Assembly (NCBI GenBank): GCA_032191485.1
Contig: JAVDOI010000005.1
Span: 1,572,001 to 1,636,000 of the forward strand
Length of the DNA: 64,000 bases
Reading direction: 5' to 3'
From: Leptoclinus maculatus
Taxonomy: Eukaryota; Chordata; Actinopteri; Perciformes; Stichaeidae
Shown here: in pieces, positions 26,501 through 41,500 of the stretch
Layout of the letters: each line of letters starts with the position of its first letter
How positions within the stretch are numbered: position 1 is the first letter of the stretch
Made by a program: the position numbers and the translations under genes
The notes under the pieces: generated by a model
What the model saw: only the letters and a program-made list of their open reading frames with translations
The model's database searches: none
What the model was told of the DNA's origin: nothing

Positions 26501-29500
26501 CTAATAAATACACAGTTATCATCACTGTACTAATACTAATAAATACAGTTATCATCACTGTACTGATACTAATAAATACACAGTTATCATCACTGTACTG
26601 ATACTAATAAATACAGTTATCATCACTGTACTGATACTAATAAAGACAGTTATCATCACTGTACTGATACTAATAAATACAGTTATCATCACTGTACTAA
26701 TACTAATAAATACAGTTATCATCACTGTACTAATACTAATAAATACACAGTTATCACCACTGTACTAATACTAATAAATACAGTTATCATCACTGTACTG
26801 ATACTAATAAAGACAGTTATCATCACTGTACTAATACTAATAAATACAGTTATGATCACTGTACTGATACTAATAAATACAGTTATCATCACTGTACTAA
26901 TACTAATAAATACAGTTATGATCACTGTACTGATACTAATAAATACAGTTATCATCACTGTACTAATACTAATAAATACAGTTATGATCACTGTACTGAT
27001 ACTAATAAAGACAGTTATCATCACTGTACTAATACTAATAAATACAGTTATCATCACTGTACTAATACTAATAAATACACAGTTATCACCACTGTACTAA
27101 TACTAATAAATACAGTTATCATCACTGTACTGATACTAATAAAGACAGTTATCATCACTGTACTAATACTAATTAATACAGTTATGATCACTGTACTGAT
27201 ACTAATAAATACAGTTATCATCACTGTACTAATACTAATAAATACAGTTATGATCACTGTACTGATACTAATAAATACAGTTATCATCACTGTACTAATA
27301 CTAATAAATACAGTTATGATCACTGTACTGATACTAATAAATACACAGTTATCACCACTGTACTAATACTAATAAATACACAGTTATCACCACTGTACTA
27401 ATACTAATAAATACAGTTATCATCACTGTACTGATACTAATTAATACAGTTATGATCACTGTACTGATACTAATAAATACAGTTATCATCACTGTACTAA
27501 TACTAATAAATACAGTTATGATCACTGTACTGATACTAATAAATACACAGTTATCACCACTGTACTAATACTAATAAATACACAGTTATCACCACTGTAC
27601 TAATACTAATAAATACAGTTATCATCACTGTACTGATACTAATAAATACAGTTATCATCACTGTACTGATACTAATAAAGACAGTTATCATCACTGTACT
27701 AATACTAATAAATACAGTTATCATCACTGTACTAATACTAATAAATACACAGTTATCACCACTGTACTAATACTAATAAATACACAGTTATCACCACTGT
27801 ACTAATACTAATAAATACAGTTATCATCACTGTACTGATACTAATAAATACAGTTATCATCACTGTACTGATACTAATAAATACAGTTATGATCAATGTA
27901 CTGATACTAATAAATACAGTTATGATCACTGTACTAATACTAATAAATACAGTTATCATCACTGTACTAATACTAATAAATACAGTTATCATCACAGTAC
28001 TGATACTAATAAATACAGTTATCATCACTGTACTAATACTAATAAAGACAGTTATCATCACTGTACTGATACTAATAAATACAGTTATCATCACTGTACT
28101 AATACTAATACATACACAGTTATCATCACTGTACTAATACTAATAAAGACAGTTATCATCACTGTACTAATACTAATACATAGTTATGATCACTGTACTA
28201 ATACTAATAAATACAGTTATCATCACTGTACTGATACTAATAGACAGTTATGATCACTGTACTAATACTAATAAATACAGTTATCATCACTGTACTTATA
28301 CTAATAAAGACAGTTATCATCACTGTTCTAATACTAATAAATACAGTTATCATCACTGTACTAATACTAATAAATAGTTATGATCACTGTACTAATACTA
28401 ATACATACAGTTATCATCACTGTACTGATACTAATAAAGACAGTTATGATCACTGTACTAATACTAATAAATACAGTTATCATCACTGTACTGATACTAA
28501 TAAATACAGTTATCATCACTGTACTGATACTAATAAAGACAGTTATCACTGTACTGATACTAATAAATACAGTTATCATCACTGTACTAATACTAATAAA
28601 TACAGTTATCATCACTGTACTAATACTAATAAATACACAGTTATCACCACTGTACTAATACTAATAAATACAGTTATCATCACTGTACTGATACTAATAA
28701 AGACAGTTATCATCACTGTACTAATACTAATAAATACAGTTATGATCACTGTACTGATACTAATAAATACAGTTATCATCACTGTACTAATACTAATAAA
28801 TACAGTTATGATCACTGTACTGATACTAATAAATACAGTTATCATCACTACTAATACTAATAAATACAGTTATGATCACTGTACTGATACTAATAAAGAC
28901 AGTTATCATCACTGTACTAATACTAATAAATACAGTTATCATCACTGTACTAATACTAATAAATACACAGTTATCACCACTGTACTAATACTAATAAATA
29001 CAGTTATCATCACTGTACTGATACTAATAAAGACAGTTATCATCACTGTACTAATACTAATAAATACAGTTATGATCACTGTACTGATACTAATAAATAC
29101 AGTTATCATCACTGTACTAATACTAATAAATACAGTTATGATCACTGTACTGATACTAATAAATACAGTTATCATCACTGTACTAATACTAATAAATACA
29201 GTTATGATCACTGTACTGATACTAATAAATACACAGTTATCACCACTGTACTAATACTAATAAATACACAGTTATCACCACTGTACTAATACTAATAAAT
29301 ACAGTTATCATCACTGTACTGATACTAATAAATACAGTTATCATCACTGTACTGATACTAATAAAGACAGTTATCATCACTGTACTAATACTAATAAATA
29401 CAGTTATCATCACTGTACTAATACTAATAAATACACAGTTATCACCACTGTACTAATACTAATAAATACACAGTTATCACCACTGTACTAATACTAATAA

Positions 29501-32500
29501 ATACAGTTATCATCACTGTACTGATACTAATAAATACAGTTATCATCACTGTACTGATACTAATAAATACAGTTATGATCAATGTACTGATACTAATAAA
29601 TACAGTTATGATCACTGTACTAATACTAATAAATACAGTTATCATCACTGTACTAATACTAATAAATACAGTTATCATCACAGTACTGATACTAATAAAT
29701 ACAGTTATCATCACTGTACTAATACTAATAAAGACAGTTATCATCACTGTACTGATACTAATAAATACAGTTATCATCACTGTACTAATACTAATACATA
29801 CACAGTTATCATCACTGTACTAATACTAATAAAGACAGTTATCATCACTGTACTAATACTAATACATAGTTATGATCACTGTACTAATACTAATAAATAC
29901 AGTTATCATCACTGTACTGATACTAATAGACAGTTATGATCACTGTACTAATACTAATAAATACAGTTATCATCACTGTACTTATACTAATAAAGACAGT
30001 TATCATCACTGTTCTAATACTAATAAATACAGTTATCATCACTGTACTAATACTAATAAATAGTTATGATCACTGTACTAATACTAATACATACAGTTAT
30101 CATCACTGTACTGATACTAATAAAGACAGTTATGATCACTGTACTAATACTAATAAATACAGTTATCATCACTGTACTAATACTAATAAATAGTTATGAT
30201 CACTGTACTAATACTAATACATACAGTTATCATCACTGTACTGATACTAATAAAGACAGTTATGATCACTGTACTAATACTAATAAATACAGTTATCATC
30301 ACTGTACTTATACTAATAAAGACAGTTATCATCACTGTACTTATACTAATAAAGACAGTTACCATCACTGTACTAATACTAATAAATACAGTTATCATCA
30401 CTGTACTGATACTAATAAAGACAGTTATGATCACTGTACTAATACTAATAAATACAGTTATCATCACTGTACTTTAGGGGTGCAACGGATCACAAACCTC
30501 ACGGTTCGGTTCGGATCACGGTTCTTGAGTCACGGTTCGGATCATTTTTCGGATCAACAAAGAAAAGGGGAGGAGACAAATATAACTTTGCTTTCCATTT
30601 ATTAATTAAAGAACTTCAAGAACACTTAAAGAAAAGAACTTTGGGCTATAGTCTTACATAAAAACTAAAATATTGAAGATGTCCAATTTGAAATGAAATG
30701 AATAAATACAATTAAAACATTCAAGAATATTCAATTCTGTTTAAGTTTAAGTGCAACATGAGGTATGTTGATGCCCTCGTCCTTTGATCAATATTGAAAG
30801 AATATGTGAGCTAGCTTCCACTGTTTCAACTGAACTGAACTGCTCGGCAACAACTTGGGTCTATGTTTACTTCCTGTCAGGTTATGTCATTCAAATACAC
30901 AATAATGTTTACATTACTGTGACATTATTTTCAAAAAGATGAGAATATCTCCATTGTCTGGGGAGAGGGTCGACCTTTCTGTATTGACTGTTACTACTGG
31001 GCCTGTCTAGCTTCACTCTGATGCTTCTGTCAGCACCTGCACCAGGTGTCTGTGTGACCCTCGCAGAGGGGGCGTGTCTGCAGCACCGGACTATGAATCA
31101 CTCCGCCGTGGTGAAAGCGGTCACAGTCTTTTCCTTGTCGTATGTCTTTCTTTTTAAATAACGCCTACATACCGTAACGGTTTTGTCCACCACCCTTATC
31201 CGTCATTATACTTTACAGGGAAGACAAAATGATCCCAAACTTGTGACTTAAATGACCCGGGGGCTTCTGAAGTTCCTCCGCTCGCCGTGACTTTCGCCGT
31301 TAAATGCTTTTAACCTGCTCCGTTCACGTGAACACATGCTTTATATCTGTTCACTGACACTCTGCATTGATATTCGGGGACTTGTTACTTGAAAAGGAAC
31401 AGCAGCAGTAAAACTGTATTACACACTATGAGGATTACACTGTAAAAAAAAAAAAGATTACAAAATAAAAATAAAAAAAATACTCAATTGATCCGCGGTT
31501 CACGAGTGATCCGAACCGTGAGGGGTGATCCGAACCGATCACGGATCGACCCGTGATCCGTTACACCACTACTGTACTTATACTAATAAAGACAGTTATC
31601 ATCACTGTACTTATACTAATAAAGACAGTTACCATCACTGTACTAATACTAATAAATACAGTTATCATCACTGTACTGATACTAATAAATACAGTTATGA
31701 TCACTGTACTGATACTAATAAATACAGTTATCATCACTGTACTGATACTAATAAATACAGTTATCATCACTGTACTAATATTAATAAATACACAGTTATC
31801 ATCACTGTACTAATACTAATAAATACAGTTATCATCACTGTACTGATACTAATAAATACAGTTATCATCACTGTACTGATACTAATAAATACAGTTATCA
31901 TCACTGTACTAATACTAATAAATACAGTTATCATCACTGTACTGATACTAATAAAGACAGTTATGATCACTGTACTGATACTAATAAATACAGTTATGAT
32001 CACTGTACTAATACTAATAAATACAGTTATCATCACTGTACTTATACTAATAAAGACAGTTATCATCACTGTACTAATACTAATAAATAGTTATGATCAC
32101 TGTACTAATACTAATAAATAGTTATGATCACTGTACTAATACTAATAAATACAGTTATCATCACTGTACTGATACTAATAAAGACAGTTATGATCACTGT
32201 ACTAATACTAATAAATACACTTATCATCACTGTACTGATACTAATAAAGACAGTTATCATCACTGTACTAATACTAATAAATACAGTTGTCATCACTGTA
32301 CTAATACTAATAAATACAGTTGTCATCACTTTACTAATACTAATACATAGTTATGATCACTGTACTAATACTAATACATACAGTTATCATCACTTTACTA
32401 ATACTAATACATAGTTATGATCACTGTACTGATACTAATACATACAGTTATGATCACTGTACTGATACTAATAAAGACAGTTATCATCACTGTACTAATA

Positions 32501-35500
32501 CTAATAAATACAGTTATCATCACTGTACTAATACTAATAAATACAGTTATCATCACTGTACTGATACTAATAAAGACAGTTATCATCACTGTACTAATAC
32601 TAATAAATACAGTTATGATCACTGTACTGATACTAATAAATACAGTTATCATCACTGTACTAATACTAATAAATACAGTTATGATCACTGTACTGATACT
32701 AATAAAGACAGTTATCATCACTGTACTAATACTAATAAATACAGTTATCATCACTGTACTAATACTAATAAATACACAGTTATCACCACTGTACTAATAC
32801 TAATAAATACACAGTTATCACCACTGTACTAATACTAATAAATACAGTTATCATCACTGTACTGATACTAATAAAGACAGTTATCATCACTGTACTAATA
32901 CTAATAAATAGTTATGATCACTGTACTAATACTAATAAATAGTTATGATCACTGTACTAATACTAATAAATACAGTTATCATCACTGTACTGATACTAAT
33001 AAAGACAGTTATGATCACTGTACTAATACTAATAAATACAGTTATCATCACTGTACTGATACTAATAAAGACAGTTATCATCACTGTACTAATACTAATA
33101 AATACAGTTGTCATCACTGTACTAATACTAATAAATACAGTTGTCATCACTTTACTAATACTAATACATAGTTATGATCACTGTACTAATACTAATACAT
33201 ACAGTTATCATCACTTTACTAATACTAATACATAGTTATGATCACTGTACTGCTACTAATACATACAGTTATCATCACTTTACTAATACTAATACATAGT
33301 TATGATCACTGTACTAATACTAATAAATACAGTTATCATCACTGTACTGATACTAATAAATACAGTTATCATCACTGTACTAATACTAATAAATACAGTT
33401 ATCATCACTGTACTAATACTAATAAATACAGTTATCATCACTGTACTTATACTAATAAAGACAGTTATCATCACTGTACTTATACTAATAAATACAGTTA
33501 TCATCACTGTACTAATACTAATAAATACAGTTATCATCACTGTACTGATACTAATAAATACAGTTATCATCACTGTACTAATACTAATAAATACAGTTAT
33601 CATCACTGTACTGATACTAATAAATACAGTTATCACCACTGTACTGATACTAATAAATACACAGTTATCATCACTGTACTAATACTAATAAAGACAGTTA
33701 TCATCACTGTACTGATACTAATAAATACAGTTATCATCACTGTACTAATACTAATAAATACAGTTATCATCACTGTACTAATTCTAATAAAGACAGTTAC
33801 CATCACTGTACTAATACTAATAAATACAGTTATCATCACTGTACTGATACTAATAAATACAGTTATCATCACTGTACTAATACTAATAAAGACAATTATC
33901 ATCACTGTACTAATACTAATAAATACAGTTATCATCACTGTACTAATACTAATAAATACAGTTATCATCACTGTACTGATACTAATAAATACAGTTATCA
34001 TCACTGTACTAATACTAATAAATACAGTTATCATCACTGTACTGATACTAATAAATACAGTTATCATCACTGTACTAATACTAATAAATACAGTTATCAT
34101 CACTGTACTAATACTAATAGACAGTTACCATCACTGTACTAATACTAATAAATACAGTTATCATCACTGTACTAATACTAATAAATACACAGTTATCATC
34201 ACTGTACTAATACTAATACATACAGTTATGATCACTGTACTAATACTAATAAAGACAGTTACCATCACTGTACTAATACTAATAAATACAGTTATCATCA
34301 CTGTACTAATACTAATAAATACACAGTTATCATCACTGTACTGATACTAATAAATACAGTTATCATCACTGTACTAATACTAATAAAGACAGTTATCATC
34401 ACTGTACTAATACTAATAAATACAGTTATCATCACTGTACTAATACTAATAAATACAGTTATCATCACTGTACTTATACTAATAAAGACAGTTATCATCA
34501 CTGTACTTATACTAATAAATACAGTTATCATCACTGTACTAATACTAATAAATACAGTTATCATCACTGTACTGATACTAATAAATACAGTTATCATCAC
34601 TGTACTAATACTAATAAATACAGTTATCATCACTGTACTGATACTAATAAATACAGTTATCACCACTGTACTGATACTAATAAATACACAGTTATCATCA
34701 CTGTACTAATACTAATAAAGACAGTTATCATCACTGTACTAATACTAATAAATACAGTTATCATCACTGTACTGATACTAATAAAGACAGTTATCATCAC
34801 TGTACTAATACTAATACATACAGTTATGATCACTGTACTAATACTAATAAAGACAGTTATCATCACTGTACTGATACTAATAAATACAGTTATCATCACT
34901 GTACTAATACTAATAAATAGTTATCATCACTGTACTGATACTAATAAATACAGTTATCACCACTGTACTGATACTAATAAATACACAGTTATCATCACTG
35001 TACTAATACTAATAAAGACAGTTATCATCACTGTACTAATACTAATAAATACAGTTATCATCACTGTACTGATACTAATAAAGACAGTTATCATCACTGT
35101 ACTAATACTAATACATACAGTTATGATCACTGTACTAATACTAATAAAGACAGTTATCATCACTGTACTGATACTAATAAATACAGTTATCATCACTGTA
35201 CTAATACTAATAAATAGTTATCATCACTGTACTGATACTAATAAAGACAGTTATCATCACTGTACTGATACTAATAAATACAGTTATCATCACTGTACTA
35301 ATACTAATAAATACAGTTATGATCACTGTACTGATACTAATAAATACAGTTATCATCACTGTACTGATACTAATAAAGACAGTTATGATCACTGTACTGA
35401 TACTAATAAATACAGTTATGATCACTGTACTAATACTAATAAATACAGTTATCATCACTGTACTTATACTAATAAAGACAGTTATCATCACTGTACTAAT

Positions 35501-38500
35501 ACTAATAAATAGTTATGATCACTGTACTAATACTAATAAATACAGTTATCATCACTGTACTGATACTAATAAAGACAGTTATGATCACTGTACTAATACT
35601 AATAAATACAGTTATCATCACTGTACTGATACTAATAAAGACAGTTATCATCACTGTACTAATACTAATAAATACAGTTGTCATCACTGTACTAATACTA
35701 ATAAATACAGTTGTCATCACTTTACTAATACTAATACATAGTTATGATCACTGTACTAATACTAATACATACAGTTATCATCACTTTACTAATACTAATA
35801 CATAGTTATGATCACTGTACTGCTACTAATACATACAGTTATCATCACTTTACTAATACTAATACATAGTTATGATCACTGTACTAATACTAATAAATAC
35901 AGTTATCATCACTGTACTGATACTAATAAATACAGTTATCATCACTGTACTAATACTAATAAATACAGTTATCATCACTGTACTAATACTAATAAATACA
36001 GTTATCATCACTGTACTTATACTAATAAAGACAGTTATCATCACTGTACTTATACTAATAAATACAGTTATCATCACTGTACTAATACTAATAAATACAG
36101 TTATCATCACTGTACTGATACTAATAAATACAGTTATCATCACTGTACTAATACTAATAAATACAGTTATCATCACTGTACTGATACTAATAAATACAGT
36201 TATCACCACTGTACTGATACTAATAAATACACAGTTATCATCACTGTACTAATACTAATAAAGACAGTTATCATCACTGTACTGATACTAATAAATACAG
36301 TTATCATCACTGTACTAATACTAATAAATACAGTTATCATCACTGTACTAATTCTAATAAAGACAGTTACCATCACTGTACTAATACTAATAAATACAGT
36401 TATCATCACTGTACTGATACTAATAAATACAGTTATCATCACTGTACTAATACTAATAAAGACAATTATCATCACTGTACTAATACTAATAAATACAGTT
36501 ATCATCACTGTACTAATACTAATAAATACAGTTATCATCACTGTACTGATACTAATAAATACAGTTATCATCACTGTACTAATACTAATAAATACAGTTA
36601 TCATCACTGTACTGATACTAATAAATACAGTTATCATCACTGTACTAATACTAATAAATACAGTTATCATCACTGTACTAATACTAATAGACAGTTACCA
36701 TCACTGTACTAATACTAATAAATACAGTTATCATCACTGTACTAATACTAATAAATACACAGTTATCATCACTGTACTAATACTAATACATACAGTTATG
36801 ATCACTGTACTAATACTAATAAAGACAGTTACCATCACTGTACTAATACTAATAAATACAGTTATCATCACTGTACTAATACTAATAAATACACAGTTAT
36901 CATCACTGTACTGATACTAATAAATACAGTTATCATCACTGTACTAATACTAATAAAGACAGTTATCATCACTGTACTAATACTAATAAATACAGTTATC
37001 ATCACTGTACTAATACTAATAAATACACAGTTATCATCACTGTACTAATACTAATAAATACAGTTATCATCACTGTACTCATTCTAATAAAGACACAGTT
37101 ATCATCACTGCCAGTAGAGGTGTTTTCTCTCTGTAGCCTGTTACCTGTTTAGCAAACTGCATTGAGTATTTATATACAGACTGTAGGGCTGCACAATTAA
37201 TCGAATTTTAATCGCGATCACGATTTTGGCTGCCACGATTAAACGAGCGTGATCGTCGGCGATATTAACATTTAAAATGCGTGCTCTGCTACATATCAAA
37301 TCAAGCGCTTCCTCAACTAAGAGTCAGCCAACCACCAGGGGGAGAACGAGATGGGAGGTGTCATGCACGCACCCTGCAGCGGCACACCAGGTGTGTGTCT
37401 GTGTGACTCTCACAGAGGGGGCGTGTCTACAGCACCTGTCTGTGTGACTCTCACAGAGGGGGCGTGTCTACAGTACCTGTCTGTGTGACTCTCACAGAGG
37501 GGGCGTGTCTACAGCACCTGTCTGTGTGACTCTCACAGAGGGGGCGTGTCTGCAGCACCTGTCTGTGTGACTCTCACAGAGGGGGCGTGTCTACAGCACC
37601 TGTCTGTGTGACTCTCACAGAGGGGGCGTGTCTACAGTACCTGTCTGTGTGACTCTCACAGAGGGGGCGTGTCTACAGCACCTGTCTGTGTGACTCTCAC
37701 AGAGGGGGCGTGTCTGCAGCACCTGTCTGTGTGACTCTCACAGAGGGGGCGTGTCTACAGCACCTGTCTGTGTGACTCTCACAGAGGGGGCGTGTCTACA
37801 GCACCCGTCTGTGTGACTCTCCCAGAGGGGGCGTGTCTACAGCACCTGTCTGTGTGACTCTCACAGAGGGGGCGTGTCTACAGCACCTGTCTGTGTGACT
37901 CTCACAGAGGGGATGTGTCTGCAGCACCTGTCTGTGTGACTCTCACAGAGGGGGCGTGTCTACAGCACCCGTCTGTGTGACTCTCCCAGAGGGGGCGTGT
38001 CTACAGCACCTGTCTGTGTGACTCTCACAGAGGGGGCGTGTCTACAGCACCGGACTATGAATCACTCCGCCGTGGTGAAAGCGGTCACAGTCTTTTCCTT
38101 GTCGTATGTCTTTCTTTTTAAATAACGCCTACATACCGTAACGGTTTTGTCCACCACCCTTATCCGTCATTATACTTTACAGGGAAGACAAAATGATCCC
38201 AAACTTGTGACTTAAATGACCCGGGGGCTTCTGAAGTTCCTCCGCTCGCCGTGACTTTCGCCGTTAAATGCTTTTAACCTCCGTTCACATGAACACATGC
38301 TTTATATCTGTTCACTGACACTCTGCATTGATATTCGGGGACTTGTGACTTGAAAAGGAACAGCAGCAGTAAAACTGTATTACACACTATGAGGATTACA
38401 CTGTAAAAAAAAAAAAAGAAGAAAAAATACTCAATTGATCCACGGATCGACCCGTGATCCGTTACACCACTAATCGTGATCAATAATCGCGATCTCAATA

Positions 38501-41500
38501 TTGATCAAAATAATCGCGATTATGATTTTGGCCATAATCGTGCAGCCCTAACAGACTGTGGTATTTATACTGTGTTCTTTTGGTTAGAAGTGCACGACCG
38601 ATTTCTACCGGCGGAATGCGTTTGTATTAATTATTAATTATTTACGTCTCAATTTACTGATATAGAATATGATAATGTATTTTTTTATATTGGAAAGTAT
38701 GTATTAGGCTAAATGTTTCGGGAAAAATTTAAATGATGGAATTCATATAAAACCCGATGCTCAGATATCATTTCATCCATAATAAAAGTTGTACCAGATC
38801 ATAAAAAGAAAGTTGTTTGTGATTCTTTTATTGTTTGGACCTTTAATTAACATGTTTTTTACCAGATGGTGAATCATCTGTGATCTCTCTTTACTCTGGT
38901 GAAACTTCAGTGATGTTGAGCAAAATCAGATCAGTCCGATCAGCTGCAGCGTTCAATCATATAACTGATGAACAATGAGGGGGCGTGTCGGCCATTAAAA
39001 CGGAGCAGAACAACTCCCGGTTCAAGCGAGGAGCAAGGATAGAGGACATATCTAATAAGAGACGTGGGATGTACCCTCTCTCTTGCTCTCACACATCCTC
39101 CATTACTCTCTCGCTCTCTCTCTCTGAGCTCATCGTATAGAAGCCAGTCACCACAGCAGCTCTGATTTAGGACATCTGGGATTCAGTCTGTGAAGCTCCT
39201 GTTTGCTTTTAGCTGCTCAACATTTTTAAATAACCAATGGTTTGCTCTTAACTCCAAACCCAGAAGTAACCGTCAGCAGACTGCAGTTCTACAGAGCGTT
39301 TTGTCTTTCAGCTCACTGTGTTACTGTTTGATTCAGTCTCACCGCTCTCATCGTGTTGTTTTTCAGTTAAAGACTAGCTGAAGAACACAGTGAAGCATTT
39401 AGCAGCTAAAGAGTTTATCAGTGACGGTGACTAAGGAAGTCCACCAAACCTCAGATGAAAACGAGAATATGACACCCGACAGCTTATCTGTCCCATCCCC
39501 CACCATCCTCCCTCCCATATTAATTGTTTCTGCCACTCAGTCAGATGACATTGCAGAAATGTGTCAGATGCCTGCGTTTCTTCCCCTCTCACGCCATAGG
39601 CTGTTATTAGTGAGGATAAGGCAGCAGAGCTGAGAGCGAGCACGAAGTAATCTTTCAATTTTGCCAATCTTCTTAACCTTCAGCTGTTGTCAAATACTTA
39701 AAGTGAACCAACTTTGAGGAAACAGAGGTGAAAAAGATGGATTCCTCCGGGTTGTTCTGTCAATAGAAGAGTGTCAACTGTATTTGACAACAGACACCAG
39801 TAGCATGCCTGGCTGACAGTCCCCTCAAGGACTCAAATGTGAAAACATCAGCTCCCACCACGCACTGTTAATCAGGAGCCTTTTACATTCAGATCTGCAC
39901 TGAAGTCAAATCCATTTTTTATAATATTCCTCTAAATCAGGAATAATTCATGAAACGTTTCTAAGGTGCAAATGTCACATCAGATATCAAGATAAGAATT
40001 TATATGAAACTGACTTTCAATTTTAGACCACAGTGATGCAACAAAAACTCATGTTAAAATAAAGCTTGATCATCATGAGACAAATACCACTGTGTTACAA
40101 TATTCATTTTCAATATTTATGTAACTTTGAATTAAAGCAGAAACAATGGGTCAGTCAGCAGTGGCTCAGTTCATATGTAGGGACTTGGCTTGGGAACCGG
40201 AGGGTATCTGGTTCAAGTAGGTTCACCTCCTGGGCACTGCCGATGTGCCCTTGAGCAAGGCACCAGACTCCTAACTGCTGGGGGCGCTGTGATGCAGCGG
40301 CCCTATAATACTGACATCTCTCCACTTATTATCATCATTTAAAGCCTTGTGAAACAAGGATGAGCACTTTGTGTGCGTTTCCTCACAGAGAGAAAGGGCG
40401 ACTGTGTTTCTACCCAACGTCCAAAGTTAGTTCACCTTAGGGCTGCCGCCTAAAAGTCACAGCTAGAGGCATCAACAGTGTAATTGTAGACACAGCAACA
40501 GCATGGCAGGCTGTAAACTTAACAAAGCTGGTTTTCACCTAATTAACCGTGCTGGAGGTAGATGATGGTGATGGACATGGAGGGCAGCGGGACGCGTGTC
40601 TGTTGGCTGCTCTAATGACGGCTCAGTGTGAGTGAAGCTGGCTAAACTACTTTTGAACACTGGTACAACCTCCTCTACTGCTGATCCACAAGCTGCAGGA
40701 AATGTAGTTGAGCAAAGAGGAGAACACAGGACCATTGTCTTTAAGATCCCAGAAAGTAATTGTCCTGTAATGAGCCACTGCGCTTCAGTCTGAATTCACC
40801 ATCAGTGTCCCCTGATCAACACAAAGTGAGGCTGCACCTTAGTGTTTGCATCAGACGTCATACGTGTATGTTTTTCTACCCAGGGGAATCCGTCAAAAGG
40901 TGTACTCCAGATTCTCATGTACAGCTTAAAGATAAAGCCAGTCAGGTCAGATGACGGAAGGTATCCGTAGCTAATGAAAAGAATAATGTCACAAATCTTT
41001 GTCATCAATGTGTTTTCTCCTGTCCTAGTGCTCTGGTGAGGTTCAACAATCTCCTCGGATTGAAGTCATGAACAATTCTCTGCTTCACTCTACTTAAACC
41101 CTGGTGTGCTGTCACTGTAGTATCTCTTTTCATTTAGTATCGTTGCGATAACATGCTGTGTCCGCAAAACCCCAAAAACCCTGTGAAATAGCTTTTAGGT
41201 CGTATCGGCCACCTCTACCATTCTGATAGATCAAACGGATCAAATGCTATATGTCATATAGGTCGTCACTTTGGCTTCATTTGATGTCTTTCCTTGTTTG
41301 AACAGAATTAAGATTTGGAGTGTTTGAAACAGAAATGCACCACTCACCCATGAAATAATAGATTATGGTCACTTTCTATTTTCTTGACTCCTCAGCCTTG
41401 TAACAGAGGGAAATGTGAGCACAACAGTTGATAACAGCACTGTAACTGCTTTGAAATGGTTACAACAGCAAGAGGCATTAAGCAATCAGGCTTGACAGTC

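Larger units (their letters stand above)
18146..37110. repeat. Giant 33-bp minisatellite array (about 540 units, 19 kb)
   Basis: Head-to-tail array interrupted only by a hAT insertion at 30475-31571. Each unit has a core ACAGTTATCATCACTGT followed by ACTRATACTAATAAAT; 33 bp, about 27% GC in the consensus. Common variants are CAT>GAT, CAC and GTC changes in the core, and AAATAC, AAAGAC, GAATAC or CATACA at the end. Length variants of 31 and 35 bp arise from zero or two AC dinucleotides before AGTT, and some 30-bp units lack ATC. Array length less the hAT (about 17.86 kb), divided by 33, gives about 541 units. Unit types recur in blocks, showing higher-order amplification. It lies inside vstm2b intron 4. 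Long ORFs on both strands come from the multiple-of-three period and are not supported as genes. Confidence 0.97.

Noticed and set aside
18520..36914. Many ORFs of 60-691 codons in the minisatellite
   Set aside because: They follow from a 33-bp period with no stop in one frame; both strands are open at once, translations are pure 11-residue repeats, and no gene context exists.
18146..37110. CRISPR-like regular repeats
   Set aside because: Units are contiguous with no unique spacers and the genome is a fish; it is a minisatellite.
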